From: Clitoria ternatea
Lineage: Eukaryota; Streptophyta; Magnoliopsida; Fabales; Fabaceae
Assembly (NCBI GenBank): GCA_037962975.1
Contig: JAYKXN010000114.1
Location: 62,001-126,000 of the forward strand
Reading direction: 5' to 3'
Length of the DNA: 64,000 bases
The notes under the pieces are model-generated. The model was not told the origin of the DNA. It saw only the letters and a program-made list of their open reading frames with translations, and did not search any database. Below are positions 26,594 through 38,967 of the stretch, piece by piece. The position numbers and the translations under genes are program-made. The number at the start of each line of letters is the position of its first letter. Positions within the stretch are counted from its first letter, which is position 1.

Positions 26594-28217
26594 ATGATAA
26601 TTTTGATTTAATAATATCTAGTTAAGCATTGTTAGGTGGTTCTTTATACATAACTTAATAAAATCAAAGTGTAAACAATGATGATGACTTTATTAGAAAC
26701 GTTCTTCCTTCAGTAATTTTTGAATTATTTTCTCTTATTTTATCATTTCACTATATCATCCTATCTAAAGGGATTGTGTTCTCAACTTTTTCTTTTTACA
26801 ATAAACACAAGTTGGTTCACTAACTTCATTATTTTCAAAATTTACACTTGGATTATCTTTTGTGAAGACATATACAAGATCTCCTTCAATCAAAATATTC
26901 CTATCACAAGCATTTTAAATATGATATATATCTTCTGGAAGTGTTCAAGATTGTTACACTCCCATCTTATGAAAAAAAAACAAGTTTATGTTTCATATGA
27001 AGGTGACATAGTGAAGACGTAATAAAGTATGTTAATTTTATTTATTTTTATTATTTTAATTTCATTTCTATATTGCTAACTTTTTTTCTCTAGACGGGGA
27101 TTTTATATATGTTATTAAATGAGTTCATAGAATGTCAATTTTGACTTTTTAGGTCATAGGTCATAGGTCACACTTAAAATGTGAATTCTTGAAGTCTATG
27201 AGTGTTTATCATACCTTTACTGTTATATAATTTGTTTAGTTTGATTTTCTATTTCAAATGATATGATTATACATAAATGCTAATACTATTTATTTATTTC
27301 AAAAATTTAGTTGTCTAACTTATAGGTAAACATCAAATGTTCTATCATCATGATTGCATCTTTAAAAATTTATAATCACTATATGATTTTAAAATTTCAT
27401 AATTTTTTATATATCTTTATGATGAGTATCAAACCTTTGTTGGCATCTCTTTTGTAGCGTACAACAGTAGATATACGATATATTTAATGAATAAAAACAA
27501 TTCAACGTTAAATTTATCTTTATTTGATTTTTAAAAAGATAAACTTTATTTTAAAAAGAGGAAAAATTTAAAAACATACATATATAAGAAAAAAATTATT
27601 ATCAAAATTATTTAATTATACATTTTTAAAATTTATCTGCACTCTTGGAATCAAAATTTATGTTACCACTTTAAAAACTAATATGTCATATATATTCAAA
27701 CAAATGATTAGTGAGATTATGAAAATTTATGTTACTACTATAAATTCATGATTAGTGAGATTCAAACAATTGTCATGATAAATGACATTATGAAAGTAAA
27801 TAAGCCATTGTTTGAGATATTTACACATGTTTATAACAATAAGAAAGGTTGATTCAAATATATGACTGATATTTTTAAAAAGAAATCAAACACATCTTAG
27901 AAGTTGGATGTCAATTCATAATTTGGTATTGTTATACAATTCAAAATATAAAAAGTATTTTCATTGTACATTTTCTCTTTCTAATTTATCTTTATATGTA
28001 TAAAGTTTATAAGTTTATGATTCTTAACCTTTAGATTTACTCTATGTGATGCCATATTTTCTCTTAATTTTTTAGGGTTCAAAATTTAGTTTGTATTAAG
28101 CCATGGATGCGGACCCATGGCATCATTAAATAACTTAAGCGATCCCGAACATATATTGTGTATTTATTTTAGCAAACTCACTTGAAATTGGTTTAATCAG
28201 TTATGATGAAATGTTGC
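26594..28217. repeat. Satellite array, block 2 (subtype B)
   Basis: Continues the unit interrupted at 15442, starting with ATGATAATTTTGATTTAAT. It is nearly identical to 41708-43331, including a local duplication of ATTAGTGAGATT at about 27710 and 27755. It ends at the target site GTTGC (28213-28217) of the next LTR. No genes are visible. Confidence 0.9.
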
Positions 28218-31200
28218 TGTAACATTCCGGATTTTAAAGAAAATAAATTTATTGGATAATGATAATTAATTATTTATGGTCAAATACTTATGGGAGATTT
28301 AATTTTACATTAGAGATGAATTATCGGTAAACTAAAATTTACTAGAACAGGGTGATTTAACAGACGATGTGGGACCCACAAGGGTAAATTAAATATTTGT
28401 TGGATCTAGAATGTTTAGAAAATTATTGTGGTTAAGGTGGTATAGTTAAAATAATTTTTGGTGTTAAGAAAATAATTAATTGGACACGACGTATGTTATT
28501 AAACGGGGAAAATACGAACCAAAAGGAATTAAATGAAAACTAAAAATCCCACTTCCCTTCTCCACTCAGCTGTTGCACCATTCCCTCTCTTTTCTACCAT
28601 CTTTTGCACAATGGGTAAAGGAATTATTACCCAATGGTAAAAGCATGATATGACATCCTTTTAACCATTGGACAATGTCCAATTTTGGTCTAATTTTTCC
28701 CTTTCTCTTCCTCATTCTCGGTGCACCCTTCTCCCTCCACTTTCTTTCATTTTTTTTCCTTCTCCCTTTCTCTCTTCTTGGGTAAAACCGTGTGCCCTCT
28801 TTCCATGGCCATATTCAACCCAAAATCAATTGGTCTCCATGGATTTGTGAGGCTAGAATGGCACTTTGGGGCTAATGTGGGAGCACCTACTTCTTCCTCC
28901 TTCCTATCTTCACCCTTGGTTTGAGCATGGTGGTGATGTAAAGTTTCTTACCTCTTTATTATTTCATTTATGGTTTTGGGTTGTTGAGTTGAAGTTGTAA
29001 ATGTTAGAAACCTTGTATGTTGATGGGAATGTTGAAACCCTAGGCATGAATAGTGGAGGTGTGAGTTGGAATGTGGTTTTATGTTAAGGGATGAAAAGAG
29101 TTATAATGACTATGATGATTTAAGGAGATTGACTGGGAGTATTGTTAAATGATTTTAGATGAAAAACCCTAGGTGTTAATGATTTGGGGGTTTTGGCTAA
29201 ATTAGTAACTTTGATGATTGTGGATTTTTTTTTTGGAATAAATTTATATGAGATGATGAACTTCTAGCATCATTGGGATTGACTAATGAGTTGTGATGAT
29301 ATTGCACTCTAGAATGAGTTTTGTGGTATGTTGGAGTTGGTTGATAAATGACAATATTAATCTTGTAATAATGTTTGTAGGCCATTGGTGTTCCTTATGA
29401 TGAGGGACATATTGGGGGATGACTATGAGTGATAGGCCAATAGAGTGGAAATTGATACAATGAGGTTTAGGACCATGATATATGTCCTTGGATTTATTGA
29501 TTGATGATGACTTAAAAGAGTCCATGATGACTTAAGCTAAAATTAGATACATTGTGGATAAGGGATATAGTGTTGTCGTTGTTAGGTTCGTTTAGCCCTT
29601 GAAACCTAGAGAATCTTGGTTTTGGGAAAGGAATTCTCGAAGCCTAACATATGCATGAAAAGTTGGAGTTTAAGCAAGTCTAGGACTTGATAATGGGTTT
29701 TGAGAGATGGAGCCTTGTGATAGTATTAATAGCATATATATTTGTTGTGATAGGATTATGTTCCAGACGATGATGCAGAACGATCGAGGCAATCGGAGCG
29801 TTGGGATTACGGTTCTTCTCTCGAGGTAGGAGAGGAATTTACATTTTAAATTTGCATGAGTGAATAATTGTTAATTATGTAAATGTATGAACTCATGAAA
29901 TGCCTTGCCATGAATGTCTTATATGATTGAATTGCTGAAGTGACGAATGATGGCTTGGTTTATGTTGATTTTTATGAAAATATATGTATATATATGATGT
30001 TAATGATAAGTGTTTGATAGTCCCTTGGTTGGACATGAACTAAATGATGGTAAAAATTTATGAACGAATGAGTGAAACAAAGTGTAAAGGATTGTTTTGA
30101 GATGGGTGGTGTAATGATGGAAAGTATCTTAAAGCCTTCATTGTATAGTTGATGAATTAAGATTTAAAATGGTGATGTGTGTATTGTTGAACCAAGTCCT
30201 AAATACATAAAATAATGTATGAGAAAGGTTAGTTTTGGTCAAATTGTACATGATAAGGATATGGATATGTGAATTCAGGTGATAAACTTGAGTGTTTAGG
30301 CATGTCCTGACAATCTCGCTCAAGCGAGATGGGATCTCGCTCAACCGAGAGTCCCCTACTTCAGAGAATTGGCCTCTGGCCTAATCTCGCTCAGGCGAGA
30401 TGAGGTTTCGCTCAGGCGAAACGTGTGCGACATGGTTGAGGTAGCCACTAGATAAATCTCGCTCAAGCAGGCGTAGCCGCGCTTGAGCAAGTGAGATGGA
30501 AAATGGTACTGGATGAATCTCGCTTAGGCAAGAGGTGTGGCAAGTTGAAGCTCGCCCAAGCGAGTGATCCTAAAATATGGCACTGGAAGATTTTTGCTCA
30601 AACGAGCATGGGTCGCTTAAGCGAGCGAGGTACCTGATGCTTTATAATTGTCTCGCTTAAGGGAGTGACTAATTGAATGGAGTATCCTTCAAGCGAGCGA
30701 GCGTAGACACGCCCCTGGGAGCTTCTCGCTTACGCGCGCTGGGCTCGCCCAAGCGAGCCTGGTCTATCTCGCTCAAGCGGAGGTGAATCTCACTTGAGTG
30801 AATTTCCACCAGAATGGAGATAGTTCTATTTTATTTATGGTGAGCTTATGTTGGACCCCTTTCTTAATGTTATGAGATAATTAAGAGATGATATGAGGGG
30901 TATGCCATGATGATATGGCATGGCGGTGGCTGAAATTAATTAATAGAATTAGGGATGAACTAATTGTAATATAATTACCACTAAGGATGGAGTAATAAAG
31001 GGATGACAAAGAGAACCTGATGATGGGGTTATGAGATGTACCCTTAGGTGATTTTGAAACTAATAAGAGGATAAATAAATGACATAATATGAATTATAAA
31101 TAGATGAATTAGAGAAACATATGACATTGATTAATGATAGATAATGATGTTGAGCACTCTCTTGCACAAAGAGGTGTATATTATTATTGATGAATTGTTG

Positions 31201-33383
31201 TGTACCATTATGTGTGATACACGTGTGATCTTGTATGTGTGGTTTGAAATATAATAATGAAATATTATGAATGCCACACCAATATATGTATATATATACA
31301 TGAGACAATGGTAATGAATAGTGAGATGAAAACCCACTAAATGAAAGTGTGGTAATATTGATGAACATTATGTAATGTTGTAATGCCATTGTGGTTGATT
31401 GCAAGCATTGACTTGCGTGTATGATATGAAATATATGTGAAATATGTTGAAATAAAAATGGCACATATAAAACTTGAATATAATAGCTAAGAAACCAACA
31501 ATGATAAAATCCATTAAGGTGTGTATGGTGGTGTTGGTGATTATGATGATGATGTTTGATGAGTGGCATTTAAGATGCACAGTGTGAGGATGCATTAAAT
31601 TTGCATTTGCATTGCATCCATGGCATATCATCGCTGTCTATGTGGAATATTAGGGGGTGCCACTAGGCGGGCCCAGTGGGAGGGCGGCTCAGTGCACGAG
31701 CATTCTTGTTGTTTCCCCTGTGACTCGGTGTGTGAGTCACAAAGTTGTCCATAGTTTGGTGACGAGGTGCCCTATGTGGCGGGCCCAGTGAGCGGGCGGC
31801 TCTGTGATGAGCAAGTTACCTCGGTGCCCGACAGGGCACGGCTCTCTCGATGTGTGTTCGGGAGGGGTCCGTAGCACTTGTGGCAAGTGAGGCCACGATG
31901 TTGATCTGCAAGTCACGGGGTGACTAGTGCTACAAATGGGCGAGAGCGGTTTGGTACCAGTAAAATTATGATGGTGTAAGCATGCATAAGTCGAGATATA
32001 TGTGTACACAATTTACTACTGCAGTAGGGGCATAGTAGCACACCTATGCTTGTCCCACAAATTAATTTGGTGTTTATTTCCCACGGTCGGATCCGCATTT
32101 GTTGTTGATTATTCCATTGTGCATATGCATTAGCCATAAGAGCATTTGCATATAGCATGGAGATATGCCAGAATATGATAATGATTGATGATGATTGAGA
32201 TGGTGGTATGGTGTTGATGAGATGGGTAATTAAATACCTAAAAGACCACGTATGAGTAATAAATGATATGAATATATAAAATGATGTTGAATATGACGAT
32301 ATGTGTGTTATGGCCCATTATAAGGTTGGGCATGATTGATTATGATTGATAATTATGATGATAGCCCGTGGTGGCTTTGAGAAAAGACCGGAATGGTCTA
32401 TGTTGATGATGTTGGCTAGTTGTGGCATTGGAATATTTGTGTATATGCTTGCTTTGCTATGAATTGATGAGAGAATACATGATATGTACATTGTTAAATG
32501 AATAGATTATGATATTTATTGATGGTTTAGCAAAGCATACATGACGTTGATATGCATATGCACATAATTACAATTGTATACATATCGTCATTTGAAATGT
32601 ATAACTCACTCTCCCATGTGGTCTACTTTTTAGTATTAATGCAAGGATGTCATGGGAAGAGAACATTTTTAAAGAAAAGCCTTGGTGAAGGTAAAATAGT
32701 GGTAATGGAATGCCTTGGCCGGCAGCGATTGTAATTTATTGAATTGTGAATGAATGTACATGATAGTGTTGATATTTATTGATATTTTTGGATGTATTGT
32801 GAATAATGATATAAGTGGATATTGTATTGGTATTTGGGGGTATATGGACTCATACCCGCTTGGTGAATAAAATAGTGTTGAATATGTAGCCCATTTTGGG
32901 AATGTATAAGTGTTGATGACACATGTCTTGAGGTTGAATCGGATATGACCAATTATGGGATATGGGTATTGGAGATGTATGATGCATGACCATATAGATA
33001 TGTATGTACACATATATTAGACATTGCATGCTCATGTGATTATGTAAAATGATAATGGTTGTCTATTAGGCTTATGATATGCCATTGCATGCTCTGCCGA
33101 GCCTTTTCTCATATCTTTATATATGGGACTAGGTGTGTGCCCGGTATACCCATTCTTCTTCCGCTGTAAAACTCTGTTATTTTGTATACCATTATGGGCA
33201 AACTATTTAACGATCCAGTTATATTTTATTAAGTCTCACTCTTTGGTTCTCTGTGATTTGGGTCTTGATGTAATCGTAGTTGTGTTTAGGAAATATTTCA
33301 AACGCGAAAAATTTATTCGCATTTTTATTAGTTATTTGTTTTGATTACATCGGGATTAAGGTCCGGAGAACCGGGGTGTTATA
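28218..33383. mobile_element. Solo LTR, 5.2 kb, target duplication GTTGC
   Basis: Runs from TGTAACATTCCGG to CCGGGGTGTTATA, imperfect inverted ends typical of gypsy LTRs. GTTGC flanks it at 28213-28217 and 33384-33388; joining the flanks gives GAAATGTTGCCACTTATTAAA, the normal satellite text. I find no primer site, polypurine tract or pol inside, so it is a solo LTR or an unusually long LTR-only remnant. Contents include a pyrimidine-rich stretch (28550-28800), an array of CTCGCT-AGCGAG modules (30310-30800), and a GC-richer segment (31600-32160) that recurs in diverged form at 59146-59755. Orientation is uncertain. Confidence 0.8.
30310..30800. repeat. Array of CTCGCT(CA/TA/TG)AGCGAG-type palindromic modules
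   Basis: About 15 full or half copies in 490 bp, irregularly spaced. Examples are CTCGCTCAAGCGAG at 30315-30328, CTCGCTCAGGCGAG near 30385, TCGCTTAAGCGAGCGAG near 30610 and CTCGCCCAAGCGAG near 30732. The six-base arms are complementary around a 2-base centre, as in binding sites for a dimeric protein. The same module occurs in LTRs 1-3 and near 38560-38645. Confidence 0.85.
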
Positions 33384-33728
33384 GTTGCCACTTATTAAAT
33401 ATTATGTTATACAATGTCCCAAAATTAAATTAGGTTGAATCCATCTGAAAAATAAAGTGAAGTGTTAATTCAATTTTAAAATTAGTTATGTGTATTTTCC
33501 TTAACCAATGACTACGACTAATGTTTACTGCCATTATCATACTTTTTTTGACTCCTACTATTATATAGAAGACTAGAGATGTTGGGACTTTTTAGAAATC
33601 TAATATAACTAATATGTCTAAATATGTTTTTGTTATTCATTAATATAACCATATTTGACATTTTTACTTTTAGATAAAATTAAGATTTTGATAGTATATG
33701 ACTTCTCTGTATGTATAGACCTCTTAAA
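33384..33728. repeat. Satellite array, block 3 (part of a unit)
   Basis: Resumes after the solo LTR with GTTGCCACTTATTAAATATT, including the duplicated target site, and runs to CTGTATGTATAGACCTCTTAAA. It matches 10590-10935 and 13095-13435. It stops where the next LTR begins. About 0.5 kb of unit is missing before satellite resumes at 40290. Confidence 0.9.
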
Positions 33729-36700
33729 CGTAACACCCTCGGTTAACTAGGGCAATCCCTTCAACTATATTATCCTGGTTAACTGAGAGGTTACGAGTTT
33801 AGAAAAATATGGAAGTTTTTTTTTGTGCAAGAAGACTTGGTGGAGCAGATACATCATATATACAACATAATCATATATAATACATGGTCGTAACAATAAC
33901 TATACATACTGAAAGTAAAGGGCACACAGGCTCCCATAAATAAAAATAAATTTTAACCTATTCTATCCGTCCTTATCCCATGAAGAGTCTAGTTGGTCCT
34001 TGATGTGAAGTCTGTATGATCCTCTGCGGTGTATGGTCCAATCCAAAAGTCTAGAAAAATAGTTGTAAAGGTGAGTCTCTACCTTCACATCAGTCGAGGA
34101 GTCATAATTGACGCTAGCCCCATACAATTCAATCAATTACAATCAACCATTTTGACTCTTTTTTGGGGTCCCTAGTATGTATTCTAAGTTATCTCACCAC
34201 TCCTATTTTTCTAACTATTTCAGTTCCCTATCCTCCTTTTAGGCTAGTATCTATACAATCAATACATAATCACAATCTCAGTATGATAATGCAATGCATA
34301 AGTCCAATTTAATACTCAATTCTCTTTATTAGTCATCATGATGCATATGGGCCCATCTCCTCCTCAACAATCTTATATACCAACAATTATGTGCACAACC
34401 AGCCACCCTTATCTCCCCTGCCCAACTAGAGCGATCAGAGCTCTCCTGGTTCTGGTTTTCACAATGGGTAAGGATTCACAGTCCCAACAACAAAATGGCC
34501 AATCATACATCACCACAGAACGGGCACTCCACGGTCATAGAAAATCCCGCCTCTTGTCGAAGTACACGAGAGTTTGCTACAGGCTATCCAGTGACGGGCG
34601 TGAATCCTCTGTCACTGGGAATTCCCGCCTCCGGTTATACTCCCTAGACTACCCTCAGGTATCGAGGCGCTGGCAGATTCTTCAGTGTACCCATCACTGT
34701 ATGCTCTAGGAGATTATTCCAACATCCCTCCTTAACTTCCGTATATGATGCAAACATTACATAATTTTCTTTTCATCAGTCATCGACGGGGTCCTTTTTG
34801 ATGGCTCTATTTCATTTCTAACATCGAACTTTTTCCTTTCCTGAAATTTCAATTAATTCTTTTCCTTGTTTTTCTCAAAATTCTTTAATTTATAACAGCA
34901 TCATTCAACGCTTAGAAATGAAACGAGATCTTATAATTTTCAGAAATCATGGGTACATTGGTGTTACCACGCCCATCATCACATCAGATCCGATCCAACC
35001 TCATCACATTATTTTCATAATTTATTCATCTTAGGATCCCTACCGAGATATCTCTTCATTCATTCTTTTCTTATTTATTTCAACATATTCATTCAATGCA
35101 TCATACAAGTACAATATCACAGTCCATATATTTCAGCATACATACTCATCACATATAATTAACACATATTCATTCATGCATACAATTACATAGCAATCAC
35201 CAGACACAACATTCATCATTACAATATACTTATGAGATACTTTACTCAATTCACACAATTACACCAATACTCATTCAGTAGTATTATTTACAGAAAATCA
35301 AAGGTAATTGTTGGTATTAAACATGGTATACTAATTCATACATTAATTTGCCACTAGTTTAGACATCAGATCGTATGTGCTTACTCAAAATACCTTATGA
35401 AGTAGTTTGGATTATATTACTCTTCTTAAGTTATTTATTCCTTTATTATTATTATTACACTAATTATTTTATTACATGATTTTAACTCCTTATGTTTAAT
35501 CATGAAGTCTAACTCACTACTAAGTGACTTCTGTAGCTTAACTTAGATACTTAGATCTTATACTTTAACCAACAAGGTTTTATGGAATAGCTTAGCTTTT
35601 CTTATATCCTCCAACTATTTATTGGTACATTCCTTTTAATTTCCCGATTCTAATTCTTAGTAATTAGGGAGTTCAATTTACTCTTAAGTTAAGGAATTTA
35701 AGTCATCCTTTAGTATTATCCATTATTTTCTTTTGTCAATAAACTTCACTAATTGAACAATTTATTTCCTAGGTTATTAATTTCTTATGCACATAAGTTT
35801 ACCCTTAGTGATATCCCCTCCTAACTTTTAGTTGTTATCCTTTAGTACTATTTCTCTATTTCTGTCATTACCAATTATACTAACTAATTTATTTAGTTAC
35901 CTTTATTTAATCAACTAAGATTAATTATCTCTAAAATAACAATTTGTTACTTAAGGATTTAGTCACTATTCTAGCTTCTATGCTTTAATGCTTAATTAGG
36001 ATATTCCTCTCTAAAAGTCATTATCTAATTTATAAGTTACTCCTTTTTATTGCTAGTCTAAAGTTCAAATTCAAAAAAATCTCTTCCATGTCCTTTACTA
36101 TCATTAGTTATCAATATTCTAAAATTCTAATGCTTGTCTCTTCTTTAAACCTCTAAACTTATTCTGAATTATTTGGGCGTTTGTACCATTTGCTTCAAAA
36201 TTACCTAAGGTCCCTTTTTATTATAAGTATAAATCCTAAAATCTTCTCTTTATTTAACTAACTAAGATCTCTAAGCCTAAAACTTCTTTAATTCACTTCA
36301 CTTACATTTTAATGGTTTCTTAGGTTTCTAACTCTTAACATTATTTTCTTTTATTAGATTTCCAAACCTTAGACCTATTTTATTTAGGTACGTAATTCCT
36401 TCCTTAATTAATTCATAAAAATCTTTTTCTATAATTTACTTCAAGTTAGACTCTAGCTATTTCTTTTCATTCTTAGCCTAATTAATTTATTAAAATATTT
36501 AACCCAAAATTTCATTTCCTACTCAATTTCTTTTTCCAAATTCATTCCGTTTAATCAAGTGCTTAAAGTCACTTTTTATTCTATCTTAAGTGGTCACTAA
36601 ATTTGTTACAAAATTCTTTTATAATTTCTAACACTAAAACTCCATTTTTTCTTCTTTTCTTAACTTATGAAACTTTAGTACCAAAATTTTGAAAAGGTCC

Positions 36701-36969
36701 TCACAAGTAAAAATTCAATTTATTTAATTAACTTACCATGTTCTCTTTTTCTTTGATCTTTAAAACACTTTTCAAATATATCATTTTAAGTAACCTTCTA
36801 AAAATTTAATTTCTCTATTTAACTCTTTTATTATATTTTTTTAAAAAAATAACATTACGTTTAATACTTGAATCGTCCGATTGATAATTCCTTTTGTGAT
36901 GCGTAATATTCTCAAATGACTCCGGGGACGCTTACACGACCAATAAAATTTTTAATGGCGGGGCTTACA
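33729..36969 (-). mobile_element. Minus-strand LTR, about 3.2 kb
   Basis: Plus strand starts CGTAACACCCTCGG and ends GCGGGGCTTACA. In element sense this reads TGTAAGCCCCGCC...CCGAGGGTGTTACG, the usual LTR ends with the last base changed from A to G. No target duplication is visible: left flank TTAAA, right flank GAAAA. No primer site or polypurine tract adjoins it. The interior is AT-rich with a GC-richer stretch at 34340-34720, where a 123-codon frame has no family resemblance and is probably chance. It is a solo or truncated LTR. Confidence 0.65.
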
Positions 36970-37102
36970 GAAAATTAAGTTACAAATTACATAATAACAT
37001 CACAATTTAAAAAATAATTAATACAAGTATATCGAATAAAACCGCACCCGCCTAAATACTAAATTTTCTAAATTTCTTTTCATTTATCTGATCGCGACTA
37101 AA
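36970..37102. other. Unassigned sequence left of the next solo LTR
   Basis: Together with 40122-40289 this is the sequence into which the 37103-40116 LTR inserted; CTAAA at 37098-37102 is the left target copy. It is neither satellite nor recognisable element. It may be flank or internal remnant of the 33729-36969 LTR element. Confidence 0.5.
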
Positions 37103-37319
37103 TGATAAGTGCTTTATAATACAATAAATTAGGTCTAATTTGCTTAGGACTTTAATCATTATGCACTGTATTTCCTTTATTTATTGTGATTTTTGCTTTC
37201 TTTCCACTCTATTCTACTTGGGTATGTTATTTTGCAGAAATTAAGGTAATAAAGGGTCAAAAACAAGAGAAAAACGACCATAAAATAAAAATGAAACAAG
37301 AAGAAGAAGCCCAAAGTAG

Positions 37320-38820
37320 AAAGAACTCTCTTTTTATGCTGAATTCCGACTCAGAATGCTGAAATCCGACTCAGAATGTTAAAATCCGACTCAGAAATGC
37401 TGAATTTCGACTCAAAATGACCAAATCTGAGTGGGATGACTGAGAAAGGACCAAATCCGAGTGGAATTACTCAAAATGGAGCAAATCCGAGTGGAATACT
37501 GCACTGTTGAAGGTAAATCCGAGTGGAATGGCTCAGAATGGAGCCTTTCCGAATGGAACGACTCAGAATGGAGCATTGTCGAGTGGAATACTGCACTGTT
37601 GAAGCCAAATCCGAGTGAAAAGTTCCCTGCCAAAGCCATTCCGAGTGATAAATGGCTGAGGTTCAATGCTAAAATGGAATGAGTCTCGGTTGGAGGATAT
37701 TCCGAGTGGAAGCTTCCCCGACTGCGTCCATTCTGAGTGAAAAAGAGGACTGACATTGAATAGATGCTGTCCAAAGCTATTCTCCGAGTGAAAGGCTTAC
37801 TGATTGAAGTGAATCCGAGTGGGAGCTTTCTGATTGCAACGAATCCGAGTGAAAAGCTATTCCGAGTGAATGGATTCCGAGTAGAAGAGGCCACTGAAAT
37901 GAATAAATGCTGATTAAGGAGGAATCCGAGTGGTCTCACTCAGAGAAAATGGCATTCTCAAGCAGAACAAGACATTTCCAAGTAGAAGTCTTATCAAGCA
38001 ATGAAAGATTTGACTGGGAATGAATAACACTCGGGCAGACTCTCAAGTTTTACACTAAGCCCGAGTAAGATGTCTCCAAGGAAGACTTCCGAGTGAGTTG
38101 GGCTATATTTCCGAGCAAAGCAAGGCTCGGACATGAGAGGAAATTCAATCAGCCAGATTAGAGTAAAGACAACCGACTGGGTTGATTGACGACTGAAGGC
38201 CATTCCGAGTAAAAAGCAAGAAGGCACTTCCGAGTGTATCATTTCAAGGAATGAAGGCCGACTGAAATATCTCAAAGCAAATCTGAGTGAATGTATCCAA
38301 ATGACTTTGACCGAGTGAATTCCAAAGCAAAATTTTAACCCAGTGGTTTAAATTCAGAGACAGCCGAGTGAAAATGATTGGGAACCGATTGAATAAATTC
38401 TGATCCTGAGTGAGTCTTCAATCAATTCTGAATGAACTCCATGAACCTGAGCCGAGTGAATGGTTTCAGTCGGATCCGAGTCCCTCTTCAGTCAATTCCG
38501 AGCAACACAAGCAAATCCGAGCAAGGTTTCTCCGAGTGAAACAGTGAAAAAGAGAACCTCTCGCTTGAGTGAACCTTTATCCGCTTGAGCGAGACGGTTT
38601 CCTTCAACAAACGCTTAAGCGAGAAACTCTCGCTCAAGCGAAACTGGCCGGTTTTCTTAAATACCGACCCCTCAACTCAACACCGAGTGAAGATTTCACT
38701 CGGTTTTATGTACGAACAGTACCATTTTCACTCGGTTTTGAGCACAAAAGGCACCCTTTCACTCGGATTTTGCAGAAAAGATGAAAACCGACCTATTTTT
38801 CCACTCGGAATTTGCCCAGC
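37320..38820 (+). repeat. Dispersed CCGAGTG module array in the LTR
   Basis: Dozens of TCCGAGTGGAA, TCCGAGTGAA or diverged copies, often 15-45 bp apart, in the U3 part of the LTR; the first copies appear as CCGACTCAGAAT. Near 38560-38645 the array switches to CTCGCT-AGCGAG palindromes and then to CACTCGG in the opposite sense (38695-38810). The same two module types occur in the unrelated LTRs 1-3. Confidence 0.85.
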
Positions 38821-38958
38821 TGAATAAATCCAAGCACCAAATTATTGTAAATATTAAAATAATGCAAATTGGCACAGCTGGAACTCACATGCACCGAAAG
38901 TTTCCTCCCACTTGCAATTACAACGCGTTTCTTAGCTGGATCCCCCCTTTCCATCGCC

Positions 38959-38967
38959 TATAAAAGG
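38959..38967 (+). promoter_or_regulatory. TATA box of the solo LTR
   Basis: TATAAAAGG, followed by a GA-rich stretch and then a nearly pure pyrimidine tract at 39020-39190 (runs of TTTCTTT and CTTTTC), the usual layout of an LTR promoter and leader. A polyadenylation context could lie further on, but none is certain. Confidence 0.7.

Larger units (their letters stand above)
15438..26598 (-). mobile_element. Compound non-autonomous LTR retrotransposon (three LTRs) with target duplication ATGAT
   Basis: Three LTR copies lie in the same orientation: 15443-18220, 19968-22708 and 22713-26593. A 1.75-kb internal region separates the first two; only 4 bp separate the last two. The whole is flanked by ATGAT at 15438-15442 and 26594-26598. 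The uninterrupted satellite at 41699-41717 reads CATAATGATGATAATTTTG, exactly the left flank joined to the right flank with one ATGAT. Primer site and polypurine tract place the element on the minus strand. There is no gag or pol, only a short relic of the end of pol, so it must have been moved by a Ty3/gypsy relative (LARD-like). Confidence 0.85.

Noticed and set aside
26720..27022. 100-codon satellite frame, repeated at 41887-42135 and 5015-5332
   Set aside because: Recurs only because the satellite unit recurs; ends differ between copies and codon pattern shows no constraint.
31060..31569. 169-codon minus-strand frame in the 28218 LTR
   Set aside because: Composition is dominated by histidine, isoleucine, serine and tyrosine from AT-rich repeats of ATGATG type; no motif or start context; probably chance.
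34338..34709. 123-codon frame in the 33729 LTR as a gene
   Set aside because: Lies within an LTR and antisense to its inferred direction, no recognisable motif.
37412..37939. 175-codon minus-strand frame
   Set aside because: It is the translation of the CCGAGTG module array (repeated FHSE, LGF and RN(S/P) phrases), not a protein.
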